From Bradyrhizobium ontarionense (GTDB taxonomy: Bacteria > Pseudomonadota > Alphaproteobacteria > Rhizobiales > Xanthobacteraceae), in assembly GCF_021088345.1 (NCBI RefSeq), contig NZ_CP088156.1, positions 1,984,001-2,048,000 of the forward strand: DNA of 64,000 nt, in the 5' to 3' direction. The position numbers and the translations under genes are program-made. Of this stretch, positions 15,090-23,556 are shown piece by piece; the first letter of the stretch is position 1; each line of letters begins with the position of its first letter. A model generated the notes under the pieces. That model was not told where the DNA came from. It made no database searches and saw nothing but the letters and a program-made list of their open reading frames with translations.

Positions 15090-16310
15090 ATGCTCTTCCG
15101 CGGCTGCACTTGTGTTCCCTGGCCCTCGACAACAGGACGCGGGCCGTTCCGTGCCGACGAAGGCCCCGTTCCGGATTGTTCGAGTGGCGCTGTTGACCGG
15201 CGAGATGCGCTCTGCGGGATGGGTGCCGCCGCACTCTGGGCCACCATCGGAAGTTTGATCGGCGGCGCAAGACCCGCCCGTGCTCAAAAGCTCACCGAAG
15301 CAATGCCCGAAGTCGACTCACTCTCGATTCGCGTGATCACGGACAGTTTTCAGCAGGTTTTCGCGGCGCCTGCACGTATCGGAAATGTCGACGTGCAGCC
15401 GTTTTCGTTGGGGCTCACAGACAAACCTCCGCGCCACGTCCTGGAAAGCGAATGGGGCGTTTCCGCGCTACTCCAGACGCAGTCCGGGACAGAGCAGCGT
15501 TCCGTGCTCGTGGATTTCGGATATACCCCGGAAACACTGATGAACAACATGGCCCTCCTGCAAATTCGGCCCGACATGCTCGATGCCATGTTGCTGACGC
15601 ACGGTCACTACGATCATTTCGGAGGGATGGCAGGTTTTCTGGGCGCCAACAAAGGGCAATTCAGGTCGGGAGTTGCGCTCTATTTGGGTGGGGAAGAGGC
15701 GTTCTGTACCCGGGAGATCGTCGTCCCGCTTACGCCCCCGCAATCATACAACTTTGGTGCGCTTGATCGGAACGCGCTTCAGAACGCAGGCGTGAAGGTC
15801 GTGTTTGCCGATCGCCCGACGCTCATCGCTGGTCATATTGTTGCGACAGGCCCCATTGGGCAGCGAACCTTCGAGCACGTGACTGCACCGACGCGCATGA
15901 GCGCGGGCCTCGCCGACGGTTACGGTTGCTTCCCGGAGCAAATGCCCGAGGCGAAGCGCACGGCGAAGTCGATCCCCGATGACTTCAGCTTGATTCCGTG
16001 CGTCAACGTCAGAGGGCGCGGACTCGTCGTGTTTACGGGCTGCGGTCATCGAGGAATCGTGAACACGTTGCGGCAAGCCATCGCCGCGACCGGCGTCGAA
16101 AAGATCCATGCCGTCATGGGCGGCTTCCATCTTGCCCCAGAGAGGGATGGCTACGTTCAAGAAACAGTAGCGGCCATCAAGCAAATCAATCCCGACTTCG
16201 TTCTGCCCATGCATTGCACGGGTGATCTGTTCGCGAAGCTCGTCGAACAAGACATGCCGGGCAAGCTCATTCGGATCAACACTGGGACGCGAGTCATTTT
16301 CAGGGCTTAA
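15090..16310 (+). CDS. Periplasmic metallo-beta-lactamase-fold hydrolase
   Basis: The 406-residue protein starts after GGAGGGTGAC. Residues ~35-66 (VDRRDALCGMGAAALWATIG, then GGARPARAQ) form an internal, Tat-like signal preceded by an unusual ~34-residue leader. The MBL fold is clear: LLTHGHYDHFGGMAGF (HxHxDH), FTGCGHRGIVNTL (metal His), GGFHLAPE and PMHCTGD. This layout matches the COG1237 group, whose annotations include a ribofuranosylaminobenzene phosphate synthase-like label, but the true reaction is unknown. Codon use looks less G+C-extreme than that of its neighbours, hinting at later arrival. A FixK-like box 78 bp upstream suggests oxygen control. Confidence 0.85.
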   Translation: MLFRGCTCVPWPSTTGRGPFRADEGPVPDCSSGAVDRRDALCGMGAAALWATIGSLIGGARPARAQKLTEAMPEVDSLSIRVITDSFQQVFAAPARIGNVDVQPFSLGLTDKPPRHVLESEWGVSALLQTQSGTEQRSVLVDFGYTPETLMNNMALLQIRPDMLDAMLLTHGHYDHFGGMAGFLGANKGQFRSGVALYLGGEEAFCTREIVVPLTPPQSYNFGALDRNALQNAGVKVVFADRPTLIAGHIVATGPIGQRTFEHVTAPTRMSAGLADGYGCFPEQMPEAKRTAKSIPDDFSLIPCVNVRGRGLVVFTGCGHRGIVNTLRQAIAATGVEKIHAVMGGFHLAPERDGYVQETVAAIKQINPDFVLPMHCTGDLFAKLVEQDMPGKLIRINTGTRVIFRA

Positions 16311-16363
16311 CGTCGTGCCCGTGCAGCCGCAGCGACGTCACCATCGCGACAGGTCCCTGCTCC

Positions 16364-17014
16364 CTACGAATGCCAGCCCTTCGCCGCCGCTCCGAGAATC
16401 TCGCTGAAGCTCTCAATCTCGCGAACAGCGTCGGAGAAGTCGTGCTTTCTGTTGAAGGCATGGCGAACGATGACACAGTCGCAGCCCGCTGCGTTCGCTG
16501 CTCTCATTCCTGCTGACGAATCCTCGAAGACGAGGGTATCGCGCGCACTCACCTGCAATTGGGACAGCGCCAAGAGATAGGCCTGCGGATCGGGTTTATG
16601 ATGGGCGACGTGGTCCTGAGTGATGATCACGTCGAAGGAATCCTGCAGACCGAGCTTCGCCAGCACCGTCTCGACCATCCAGGTCGCCGCCGAGCTGACC
16701 ACTCCGGTCTTGATGCCGCTCGTCCGCGTTTCAAGAATGAATTGTCTGGCTCCGTCAGTTTCGAATATTTCCGTCTCGATGAAGTCGAGATAGAAGCCAC
16801 GAAAGCGATCATTGAATCCGTCTAATGCAGGTCTGAGATCGTACGCTTTGAGAAAATGGCCAGTGACCGTGGGCCAATCCTCTCCCATGACGTCAGCATA
16901 GATCGAGTGATCGGCTTTCGCTCCATAGGTTGCGCACGCCTGAGCCAAGGCCCGCGCTTTCAAAACCTCGTTGGCTGCTATCGTGCCGTCCAAATCAAAC
17001 AGATAGGCTCTCAT
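16364..17014 (-). CDS. HAD-IA family phosphatase
   Basis: The 216-residue protein has all HAD motifs: FDLDGTI (D7 nucleophile, D9), VVSSAA (motif II), HHKPDPQAYL (motif III Lys) and VFEDSSAGMRAA (motif IV). The helical cap between motifs I and II is typical of beta-phosphoglucomutase/phosphoglycolate-like subfamily IA. The substrate is undetermined. The start MRAYLFDLDG is the canonical one, and the 26 further upstream codons read into the palindromic repeat. It is convergent with the MBL hydrolase gene (53 bp between stops). Confidence 0.9.
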   Translation of the reverse strand: MRAYLFDLDGTIAANEVLKARALAQACATYGAKADHSIYADVMGEDWPTVTGHFLKAYDLRPALDGFNDRFRGFYLDFIETEIFETDGARQFILETRTSGIKTGVVSSAATWMVETVLAKLGLQDSFDVIITQDHVAHHKPDPQAYLLALSQLQVSARDTLVFEDSSAGMRAANAAGCDCVIVRHAFNRKHDFSDAVREIESFSEILGAAAKGWHS

Positions 17015-17077
17015 CTTCGATCCGTTCGGCCAACGCTGCCGGCCAAATACTCCGTCACAAGGATCTGAATTTCTGTC

Positions 17078-17223
17078 GTCATTCCGGGGCAATCGTCAAT
17101 GCGGAGGCGCGAAGCGGCTACGTGTTGACGATTGAACCCGGAATCTCGAGATTGTGAGGAATGAACGCAAAACAAGATCGAGATTCCGGGTTCAAGGCCT
17201 TCGGCCTTGCCCCGGAATGACGG
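17078..17223. repeat. Palindromic repeat, GTCATTCCGGGG family
   Basis: The outer arms are GTCATTCCGGGGC and GCCCCGGAATGAC. Inner arms are AACCCGGAATCTCGA and TCGAGATTCCGGGTT. This makes a nested hairpin that fills the gap between the HAD gene and rarA. A shorter copy is at 26743-26822. On the minus strand it lies just after the rarA stop and could also end transcription, but there is no U-tract. Confidence 0.85.
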
Positions 17224-17237
17224 TGGTGACAACAGAA

Positions 17238-18572
17238 CTACCCGCCCCGCTCCTTCCTGAGCTTTGCCCAGTAATCCAGCCGCTTCCGGATCTCGCGCTC
17301 GAAGCCCCGTTCGGGCGGGTCGTAGAACTGCTGGCGGCCGAGGGCCTCGGGGAAATAGTCCTGCCCCGAAAATGCGTCGGGGGCGTCGTGGTCGTACTGA
17401 TAGCCGGTACCGTAGCCTTCGCTTTGCATCAGCTTGGTCGGGGCATTGAGGATGTGCTTCGGCGGCAGCAGCGAGCCGCCCTCTTTCGCGACCCGCTTGG
17501 CGGCGCCGAAGGCCTTGTAGGCGGCGTTGGATTTCGGCGCGGTCGCGACGTAGATCACGGCCTGCGCGATCGCGAGCTCGCCTTCGGGGGAGCCGAGGAA
17601 ATCATAGGCGTCCTTGGCGGCGTTGGCGATCACCAGCGCCTGGGGATCAGCAAGGCCGATGTCCTCGACCGCCATGCGCACGATGCGGCGGGCGAGAAAC
17701 AGCGGATCCTCGCCAGCGTCGAGCATGCGGGCAAAGTAGTACAGCGCGGCGTCGGGATCCGAGCCGCGCACCGACTTGTGCATCGCCGAGATCAGGTTGT
17801 AGTGGCCGTCGGCGGACTTGTCGTAGATCGGCGCGCGGCGCTGCAGGATGTCCTGCAGCTGCACCGCATTGAAGATCTCGTCCTTGCGCGCCGAGCGCCA
17901 CACCTCCTCGGCCAGCGTCAGCGCGGCGCGGCCGTCGCCATCGGCCATGCGGATCAGCACGGCGCGCGCCTCGTCGTCAAGCGGCAGCTTGCGGCCCTCG
18001 ACCGCTTCGGCGTTGCTGTAGAGCCGCTCGATCGCGGCGGCGTCGAGCGAATGGAACACCAGCACGCGCGAGCGCGACAACAGAGCGGCGTTGAGCTCGA
18101 AGGACGGATTCTCGGTGGTCGCGCCGACCAGCACGACGGTGCCGTCCTCCATCACCGGCAGGAAGGAATCCTGCTGGGCGCGGTTGAACCTGTGCACCTC
18201 GTCGACGAACAGCAGCGTGCCCTGCCCGGTCTCGCGGCGGGCGCGCGCCGCATCGAACACCTTCTTCAGATCGGCGACGCCGGAGAACACCGCCGAGATC
18301 TGCTCGAAATGCAGCTCGGTGGCGTCGGCCAAGAGTCGCGCCACCGTGGTCTTGCCGGTGCCCGGCGGGCCCCAGAAGATCAGCGAGCCCAGCGTGCGCG
18401 TCTCCAGCATGCGCGTCAGCGCGCCGTCGGGGCCCAGGATGTGATCCTGTCCGACGACGTCGGACAATTTGTGCGGCCTTAGCCGCTCCGGCAGCGGCCG
18501 CGGCGCATCCTGCTCCATCCCCGCCGCGGCGAAGAGGCTCGGCCCTCCTTGCTGGGGGCGCTTCGGACTCAT
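17238..18572 (-). CDS. rarA: Replication-associated recombination protein A
   Basis: The 444-residue AAA+ ATPase has Walker A WGPPGTGKTT at about 68-76, Walker B LLFVDEVHRFNRAQQDSFLP and sensor region VLVGATTENPSFEL. It ends with the RarA C-terminal tetramerisation region (SKMLDAGEDP-like LDAGEDPLFLARRIVRMA, then a QYDHDAPD and GQDYFP segment). RarA/MgsA/WRNIP1 proteins act at stalled replication forks with SSB. Its start overlaps the stop of the Do-family protease gene by 4 bp (ATGA), so the two are co-translated. This degQ-rarA pairing is common in Rhizobiales. Length is normal. Confidence 0.95.
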   Translation of the reverse strand: MSPKRPQQGGPSLFAAAGMEQDAPRPLPERLRPHKLSDVVGQDHILGPDGALTRMLETRTLGSLIFWGPPGTGKTTVARLLADATELHFEQISAVFSGVADLKKVFDAARARRETGQGTLLFVDEVHRFNRAQQDSFLPVMEDGTVVLVGATTENPSFELNAALLSRSRVLVFHSLDAAAIERLYSNAEAVEGRKLPLDDEARAVLIRMADGDGRAALTLAEEVWRSARKDEIFNAVQLQDILQRRAPIYDKSADGHYNLISAMHKSVRGSDPDAALYYFARMLDAGEDPLFLARRIVRMAVEDIGLADPQALVIANAAKDAYDFLGSPEGELAIAQAVIYVATAPKSNAAYKAFGAAKRVAKEGGSLLPPKHILNAPTKLMQSEGYGTGYQYDHDAPDAFSGQDYFPEALGRQQFYDPPERGFEREIRKRLDYWAKLRKERGG

Positions 18573-19963
18573 CCGCCGAGCGTGACGTTGATCTGCTGGC
18601 CACCGCGCAGCACGGTGATGCGCCAGACGCGGGCGGTCTCGCGCGCGGCCTTGTCGAGATCAACGGTCTTGGCGATCTTCTGATTGTTGACGGCCATGAT
18701 CACGTCGCCCTTCTGGAAGCCGACATTGGCGGCCGTGGTGCCGTCGCCCGGCTCGAGCACGACCACGCCTTCAGTGTCGGCATCGAGATGCAGCTCGTCG
18801 GCGACCGCCGGCGAGATGTTGGCGACCTTGGCGCCCTGGAACGGCGAGCGGCCGTTGATGACCATCTCGTTGCGCCCGGTATCGGGCGCCGTCTCCAGCG
18901 CGATCGCGACCTTCACCGGCTTGCCGCCACGCTGCAGCTCGATCTGCGCGGTGCCGCCGAGCGGGCGCGTCGCAAAGCGATAGTCGAACGCGTTGGGATC
19001 ATCGACGGTCTGGCCGTCGATCGAGACAATCAGGTCCGACGATTTGATGCCGGCCTTCGCCGCCGGGCTGTTGGCCACGACGGAGGCCACCAGCGCGCCG
19101 GTCGGCGACCGCAGGCCAAGGCTCTCGGCGATCTCCGGCGTCACCGCCTGCAGCCGCGCCCCCAGCCAAGGACGCTTCACGGCCTTGCCGCCGCTCTTGG
19201 CCGACGCCACGACGACGCGCACCATGTTCGCCGGAATCGCGAAGCCGATGCCCTGCGAGCCGCCGGACTTGGAATAGATCGCGGTGTTGATGCCGGCCAG
19301 ACGGCCGGTCATGTCGACCAGCGCACCGCCGGAATTACCGGGATTGATCGCGGCGTCGGTCTGGATGAAGAACTGATAGTCGGTGATGCCGACCTGGGTG
19401 CGCGCCAGCGCCGAGACGATGCCGTGGGTCACGGTCTGGCCGACGCCGAACGGATTGCCGATCGCCAGCACGACGTCGCCGACCAGAAGATCGTCGGAAT
19501 TGGCGAGGTCGAGCGTGACGAACGACTCGCGCGTCCCCTTCAGCTTCAACACCGCGAGATCGGTGCGGCTGTCCTTGAGCACGATCTCGGCCTCGAACTC
19601 GCGCTTGTCGGACAGCGACACCTTCACCTCGTCGGCGCCCTCGATGACGTGCACGTTGGTGACGACGAGACCGGACGGATCGATCATGACGCCCGAGCCG
19701 AGCGAGCGCTGCATCTGCTCCTGCGGTCCGCCCTGCAGGCCGAAGAAGCGGCGGAAGACCGGATCGTCGAGGAACGGATTGCGGTTCTGCACCACCTTGG
19801 CGGCATAGACGTTGACGACCGCCGGCTGCACCCGCTGCACGATCGGCGCATAGGACAGCCGCAGCTCGGCCGCGGACTGCGGCACGCGCCGCTCCTGCGC
19901 CGCGATGGGAGAGGCGGCCAGCAGGGACAGCAGCAATACCGCGAAGGTACGAATCGACGTCAT
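18569..19963 (-). CDS. degQ: Do-family periplasmic serine endoprotease (DegQ/DegP type)
   Basis: The 464-residue protein has a signal peptide (MTSIRTFAVLLLSLLAASPI AAQ), a trypsin-like domain with the H105 (TNVHVIEG), D135 (SRTDLAVLK) and S211 (NPGNSGGAL) triad, and two PDZ domains at about 270-355 and 375-460. These proteases degrade or refold misfolded envelope proteins. The Q-linker-like segment of DegP is short, favouring DegQ, though the symbol is by similarity only. It is the first gene of a two-gene operon with rarA. Confidence 0.93.
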   Translation of the reverse strand: MTSIRTFAVLLLSLLAASPIAAQERRVPQSAAELRLSYAPIVQRVQPAVVNVYAAKVVQNRNPFLDDPVFRRFFGLQGGPQEQMQRSLGSGVMIDPSGLVVTNVHVIEGADEVKVSLSDKREFEAEIVLKDSRTDLAVLKLKGTRESFVTLDLANSDDLLVGDVVLAIGNPFGVGQTVTHGIVSALARTQVGITDYQFFIQTDAAINPGNSGGALVDMTGRLAGINTAIYSKSGGSQGIGFAIPANMVRVVVASAKSGGKAVKRPWLGARLQAVTPEIAESLGLRSPTGALVASVVANSPAAKAGIKSSDLIVSIDGQTVDDPNAFDYRFATRPLGGTAQIELQRGGKPVKVAIALETAPDTGRNEMVINGRSPFQGAKVANISPAVADELHLDADTEGVVVLEPGDGTTAANVGFQKGDVIMAVNNQKIAKTVDLDKAARETARVWRITVLRGGQQINVTLGG

Positions 19964-20020
19964 GAAGAATCCTCGAATAAGTCGCCCTGGATATAGGCGG
20001 AACGGCCGATGCGGCCAAGC

Positions 20021-20398
20021 TCAGGCCGACGGATGCGGCGTTTCGATGGTGTCGGCAATGGGGGCACAGGACAGCCGGTCCTGGTGCCGCTCGCCCCACG
20101 TCCTCAGGACCTCGATCACCGGCCGCAGGCTCTCCCCGACCTCGGACAGGCTGTAGTCCACCCGCGGCGGCACCTCAGCATAGACCTTGCGGATGACCAG
20201 CCCGTCCTCCTCCAGCGCCCGCAGCTGCTTGGTCAGCATGCGCTGGGTGATGCCGGGCATCAGCCGCCTGAGCTCGCCGAAGCGCTGGCTGCCGCCCTGC
20301 AGGTGATACAGAATGACGCCCTTCCACTTCCCGTCGATCAAGTCGAGCGTGGCTTCGACCGCGCAGCCCGGACGGCGGGTGAAATTCTTCCGCTTCAT
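20021..20398 (-). CDS. HxlR-family winged-helix regulator
   Basis: The 125-residue regulator starts MKRKNFTRRPGCAVEATLDL and shows the HxlR pattern DGKWKGVILYHLQGG, RFGELRRLMPGITQRMLTKQ, LRALEEDGLVIRK and PRVDYSLSEVGESL. Cys12 occupies the position of the conserved redox- or quinone-sensing N-terminal Cys in relatives such as YodB and HypR. It is divergent from a zinc-type alcohol dehydrogenase/quinone oxidoreductase gene 116 bp away, the usual layout for thiol-stress or quinone-responsive regulation. Longer upstream starts would run into the intergenic promoter and are rejected. Confidence 0.9.
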   Translation of the reverse strand: MKRKNFTRRPGCAVEATLDLIDGKWKGVILYHLQGGSQRFGELRRLMPGITQRMLTKQLRALEEDGLVIRKVYAEVPPRVDYSLSEVGESLRPVIEVLRTWGERHQDRLSCAPIADTIETPHPSA

Positions 20399-20425
20399 CG
20401 CTGTTTTGCCCAATAGTATCCAAAC

Positions 20426-20440
20426 GGGGACTAGTTCCCC
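20426..20440. promoter_or_regulatory. Candidate HxlR operator
   Basis: GGGGA-CTAGT-TCCCC is a 5+5 inverted repeat in the 116-bp region between the HxlR regulator and the oxidoreductase. It is 28 bp from the regulator start and 75 bp from the enzyme start. Nothing else in the gap is so symmetric. Assignment is by position only. Confidence 0.4.
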
Positions 20441-20514
20441 ATTTTTACAGTACTTGCGATTATGACGCCAGCAGGACAAGTAGGCCCTCATCAGAGGCCA
20501 GCCAGGAGGTTGTC

Positions 20515-21531
20515 ATGAAGGCCGTCGGTTACCAGACATCGCTGCCCATCGCGGACAAGGACGCGCTGTTCGATTTCGAGGCTCCAAAACCCGAGCCCAA
20601 AGGGCGCGACATCCGCGTCGCGGTGAAGGCAGTCTCGGTCAACCCCGTCGACACCAAGGTGCGCAAGCGCGCCGCCGCGCCGGCCGGCGAGACCAAGATC
20701 CTCGGCTATGACGCCGCCGGCGTGGTCGAGGCCGTCGGCCCTGACGTGACGCTGTTCAAGGTCGGCGACGAGGTGTTCTACGCCGGCTCGATCCTGCGCC
20801 AGGGCACCAATGCCGAATTCCATCTGGTCGACGAGCGCATCGTCGGCCGCAAGCCCAAGAGCCTGTCGTTCGCCGAGGCCGCAGCCTTGCCGCTGACCTC
20901 GATCACCGCCTGGGAGCTGCTGTTCGACCGGCTCGGCGTCATCCCCGGCAAGAGCCTCGATGACCGCACGCTGCTCGTCACGGGCGCCGCCGGCGGCGTC
21001 GGCTCGATCCTGATCCAGCTGGCGCGCCGCCTCACCGGGCTGACCGTGCTCGCGACCGCGACGCGGCCGGAGTCGCGCGACTGGTGCCTTGCGCTCGGCG
21101 CCCATGCGGTGATCGACCACGGCAAGCCGATGAAAGAGCAGATCGACGCGCTCAATCTGCCGCCGGTGGCCTTGGTGGCGAGTCTCACCCACAGCGACCA
21201 GCACTACAAGGCGATCGCCGAGTTCCTGGCGCCGCAGGGCAAGTTCGGCCTGATCGACGATCCCGCCGAGTTCTCGCTCGCAGCCTTCAAGGGCAAGGCG
21301 ATCTCGATCCACTGGGAATCGATGTTCACGCGCTCGATGTTCACGACGCCCGACATGATCGCGCAGCACAATCTGCTCAACGACGTTTCGGATCTCATCG
21401 ACAAGGGCGTCATCCGCACCACCCTGGGCGACAACTACGGCACCATCAACGCCGCCAACCTCAAGCGCGCCCACGCGCTGATCGAGAGCAACACCTCGCG
21501 CGGCAAGATCGTGCTGGAGGGGTGGGGCTGA
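20515..21531 (+). CDS. Zinc-binding-type alcohol dehydrogenase / quinone oxidoreductase
   Basis: This 338-residue medium-chain dehydrogenase/reductase belongs to the quinone oxidoreductase-like branch. It has KAVSVNPVDTKVRKRAAAPA, GYDAAGVVEAVGPDVTLFKV, GDEVFY, the TGAAGGVGSILIQLAR Rossmann loop, and CLALGAHAVIDH. The catalytic zinc Cys/His ligands of true alcohol dehydrogenases are absent, which fits NADPH:quinone reduction. Cells commonly use such enzymes against electrophiles. It is under probable control of the divergent HxlR protein. An IS110-type transposase begins less than 100 bp after its stop. Confidence 0.92.
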   Translation: MKAVGYQTSLPIADKDALFDFEAPKPEPKGRDIRVAVKAVSVNPVDTKVRKRAAAPAGETKILGYDAAGVVEAVGPDVTLFKVGDEVFYAGSILRQGTNAEFHLVDERIVGRKPKSLSFAEAAALPLTSITAWELLFDRLGVIPGKSLDDRTLLVTGAAGGVGSILIQLARRLTGLTVLATATRPESRDWCLALGAHAVIDHGKPMKEQIDALNLPPVALVASLTHSDQHYKAIAEFLAPQGKFGLIDDPAEFSLAAFKGKAISIHWESMFTRSMFTTPDMIAQHNLLNDVSDLIDKGVIRTTLGDNYGTINAANLKRAHALIESNTSRGKIVLEGWG

Positions 21532-21625
21532 CTAACAGCCGACGAACCGTAGATTCCATGGGGGAGCGGTGAGCGAGCCCTTCCGATAGGTTTGGGTTTC
21601 CACACTCGAACCCTCGGAGAGTCAG

Positions 21626-22777
21626 ATGCAAGCTTCGACCCAAGGCACGCTCACCGCCGGAGATACTGGCACGATTTTCGTTGCAATTGAACTCAGCCAG
21701 AAGAGCTGGCTGATCACGTTGCACAGTCCCGATCAGGGACGGATGTCGCGGCACAAGCTCGACGGAGTCGATCAGGTCGGGTTGCTGGCGTTGATCGCCA
21801 AGACGCGGGCCCGGGCGGCGCAGAAGCTCGGATCGGAGCCGCGCGTGGCGAGCTGCTACGAGGCCGGCTATGACGGCTTCTGGCTGCACCGGTTGCTGGT
21901 CGCGAACGGAATCGACAATCTGGTGTTCGATCCGGCAAGCATCGCGGTCGAGCAGCGCGCACGGCGGGCAAAGACGGATCGGATCGACGGCGAGCTGTTG
22001 CTGCGCACGCTGATGGCCTATTTGCGCGGCGAGCCCCGGGTGGTCCGGATCGTCCGGGTGCCGACGGTGGAGCAGGAGGACGCCCGGCGGGTCAGCCGCG
22101 AGCGCGACCGGCTGGTCACGGAGCAGACGGCCCACACCAACCGGATCAAGGCGCTGCTGCGGCTGTCCGGCCTGGAGGTCGGCGCGCCGCGCCGCCGCAA
22201 CTGGCTCACCTGGCTGGAGCAGCAACGCGACTGGCAGGGTGAGCCGCTGCCGCCCCACGTTCTGGCCGAGGTCAAGCGCGAGCACGCGCGTCTGATGCTG
22301 GTGCGCGAGCAGCTCGCGGCGCTGGAGCAGAGCCAGGAGGCCGCGCAGGCGGCTGTCGTTCCGGAGGCGATGGCCAAGCGGCGGGAGCAGCTGCAGCGGC
22401 TCAAGGGGCTCGGGCCGGCCTTCGCCACGACATTGGCGGGCGAGCTGTTCTACAAGGACTTCCGCAACCGGCGCGAGGTCGCCAGCTATTGCGGCCTGAC
22501 ACCGAGCCCATGGAAGAGCGGCGGCATCGATCGTGAGCAGGGCATCAGCAAGGCGGGCAATCCGCACGTCCGCCTGAAGACGATCGAGCTGGCTTGGCTC
22601 TGGGTCCGCCATCAGCCGGACAGCGCGCTCAGCCGCTGGTTCCAGACCCGCACGCTCAACACCGGCAAGCGTGTCAGGCGCATTGCGATCGTGGCGCTGG
22701 CGCGCAAGCTCGTCGTGGCGCTGTGGCGCTATCTCGAGACCGGCCTCGTGCCCGAGGAGGCCCTGATGAAGGCGTAA
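21626..22777 (+). CDS. IS110-family transposase
   Basis: The 383-residue transposase has an N-terminal RuvC-like DEDD domain (FVAIELSQKSWLITLHSPDQ, ARRAKTDRIDGELLLRTLMA) and a C-terminal transposase-20 domain with the essential Ser region (LKGLGPAFATTLAGELFYKD, SYCGLTPSPWKSGGIDREQG, ISKAGNPHVRLKTIELAWLW). The first acidic residue is Glu (E22) rather than the usual Asp, a feature I recall for this subgroup. IS110 elements move by an RNA-guided (bridge RNA) route without terminal inverted repeats, so ends cannot be fixed by eye. The gene appears intact. Confidence 0.93.
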   Translation: MQASTQGTLTAGDTGTIFVAIELSQKSWLITLHSPDQGRMSRHKLDGVDQVGLLALIAKTRARAAQKLGSEPRVASCYEAGYDGFWLHRLLVANGIDNLVFDPASIAVEQRARRAKTDRIDGELLLRTLMAYLRGEPRVVRIVRVPTVEQEDARRVSRERDRLVTEQTAHTNRIKALLRLSGLEVGAPRRRNWLTWLEQQRDWQGEPLPPHVLAEVKREHARLMLVREQLAALEQSQEAAQAAVVPEAMAKRREQLQRLKGLGPAFATTLAGELFYKDFRNRREVASYCGLTPSPWKSGGIDREQGISKAGNPHVRLKTIELAWLWVRHQPDSALSRWFQTRTLNTGKRVRRIAIVALARKLVVALWRYLETGLVPEEALMKA

Positions 22778-23188
22778 ACGAACTTCGCGATCAGGCCCGC
22801 GGTTCGCCGCGGTCTTGCGAGGATGGATGATGACCGTGCCACCCTAGGGCCGTACCACCAGCCGTCTTGTAGATGGGTCTCATCCTCTTTGGCTTCTCGC
22901 CGCAAGCATGCGGAACATGGGCCCGGATGACTTCATCCGACCGGATATGAGGTGATGCAGCGGACAGCTGCAGAATCTTCGCAAGCCAGTCCTCGACCGA
23001 GACCGCAGGTTCGTGGCGCCAGACGTCGCCCTGCCCACCCGCAAAGCCGCCGTCCGCTACGGCGCAAAATCGAGAGCGCGCGGACGTCGGCTTTGCTCCG
23101 CCGAACACACCACCTCTAAGGAAACGAACGGCATCCTCGAAAAAAAACTCGACCTATCGAACGAGACTTGACTCACAAGACCCCATAT
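22778..23188. mobile_element. Probable right-hand non-coding part of the IS110-type element
   Basis: No gene is supported in these 411 bp after the transposase stop. Two tight hairpins occur: CCGCGG-TTCG-CCGCGG near 22798-22813 and CGGATG-ACTT-CATCCG near 22923-22938. Because only 94 bp separate the oxidoreductase stop from the transposase ATG, a bridge-RNA gene would fit better on this side, as in the IS1111 subgroup. The true right boundary is unknown and probably falls well before 23188. Confidence 0.35.
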
Positions 23189-23325
23189 GAGGGTGGGCAA
23201 AGGCGCTGCCGCGGTCTCTCCACGTTGGAGATCGCGATGGCGCCGTGCCCACCATCTCGCCGATGCGCGTGCTGATCGACGGTGGGCACGCGCCGCCTTG
23301 CGGCGGCGCTTTGCCCACCCTACGG
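23189..23325. repeat. Composite palindromic repeat, GGGTGGGCA family
   Basis: Two hairpins lie in tandem. The first is GGGTGGGCAAAGGCGC paired with GGCGCCGTGCCCACC. The second is GGTGGGCACGCGCCGCC paired with CGGCGGCGCTTTGCCCACCC and ending in TACGG. They belong to the same family as 7773-7847. About 230 bp of sequence after it (23326-23556), up to the ClC gene stop, show no gene. Confidence 0.82.
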
Positions 23326-23556
23326 CACCGCCCGTGGCGCTATTGATGTGCCTGTTCGTGATAGCGGCGCAACGCTCATCGTTCGGTTCGAAGCTCCAGC
23401 CTCGTAGAGTGGCAAAGCCGCCGGAGTGACGGTGCTCTGTCAACGAAGATCGTGCATGGCACGGCAAGCCGATCGCAACGTCTCAAAAGCTGCACCCAAG
23501 TCCTTGAACGCTCGCCAGTTCCAAACGTCCAGCAGAGCATGAGGATGAGCTCGGTC

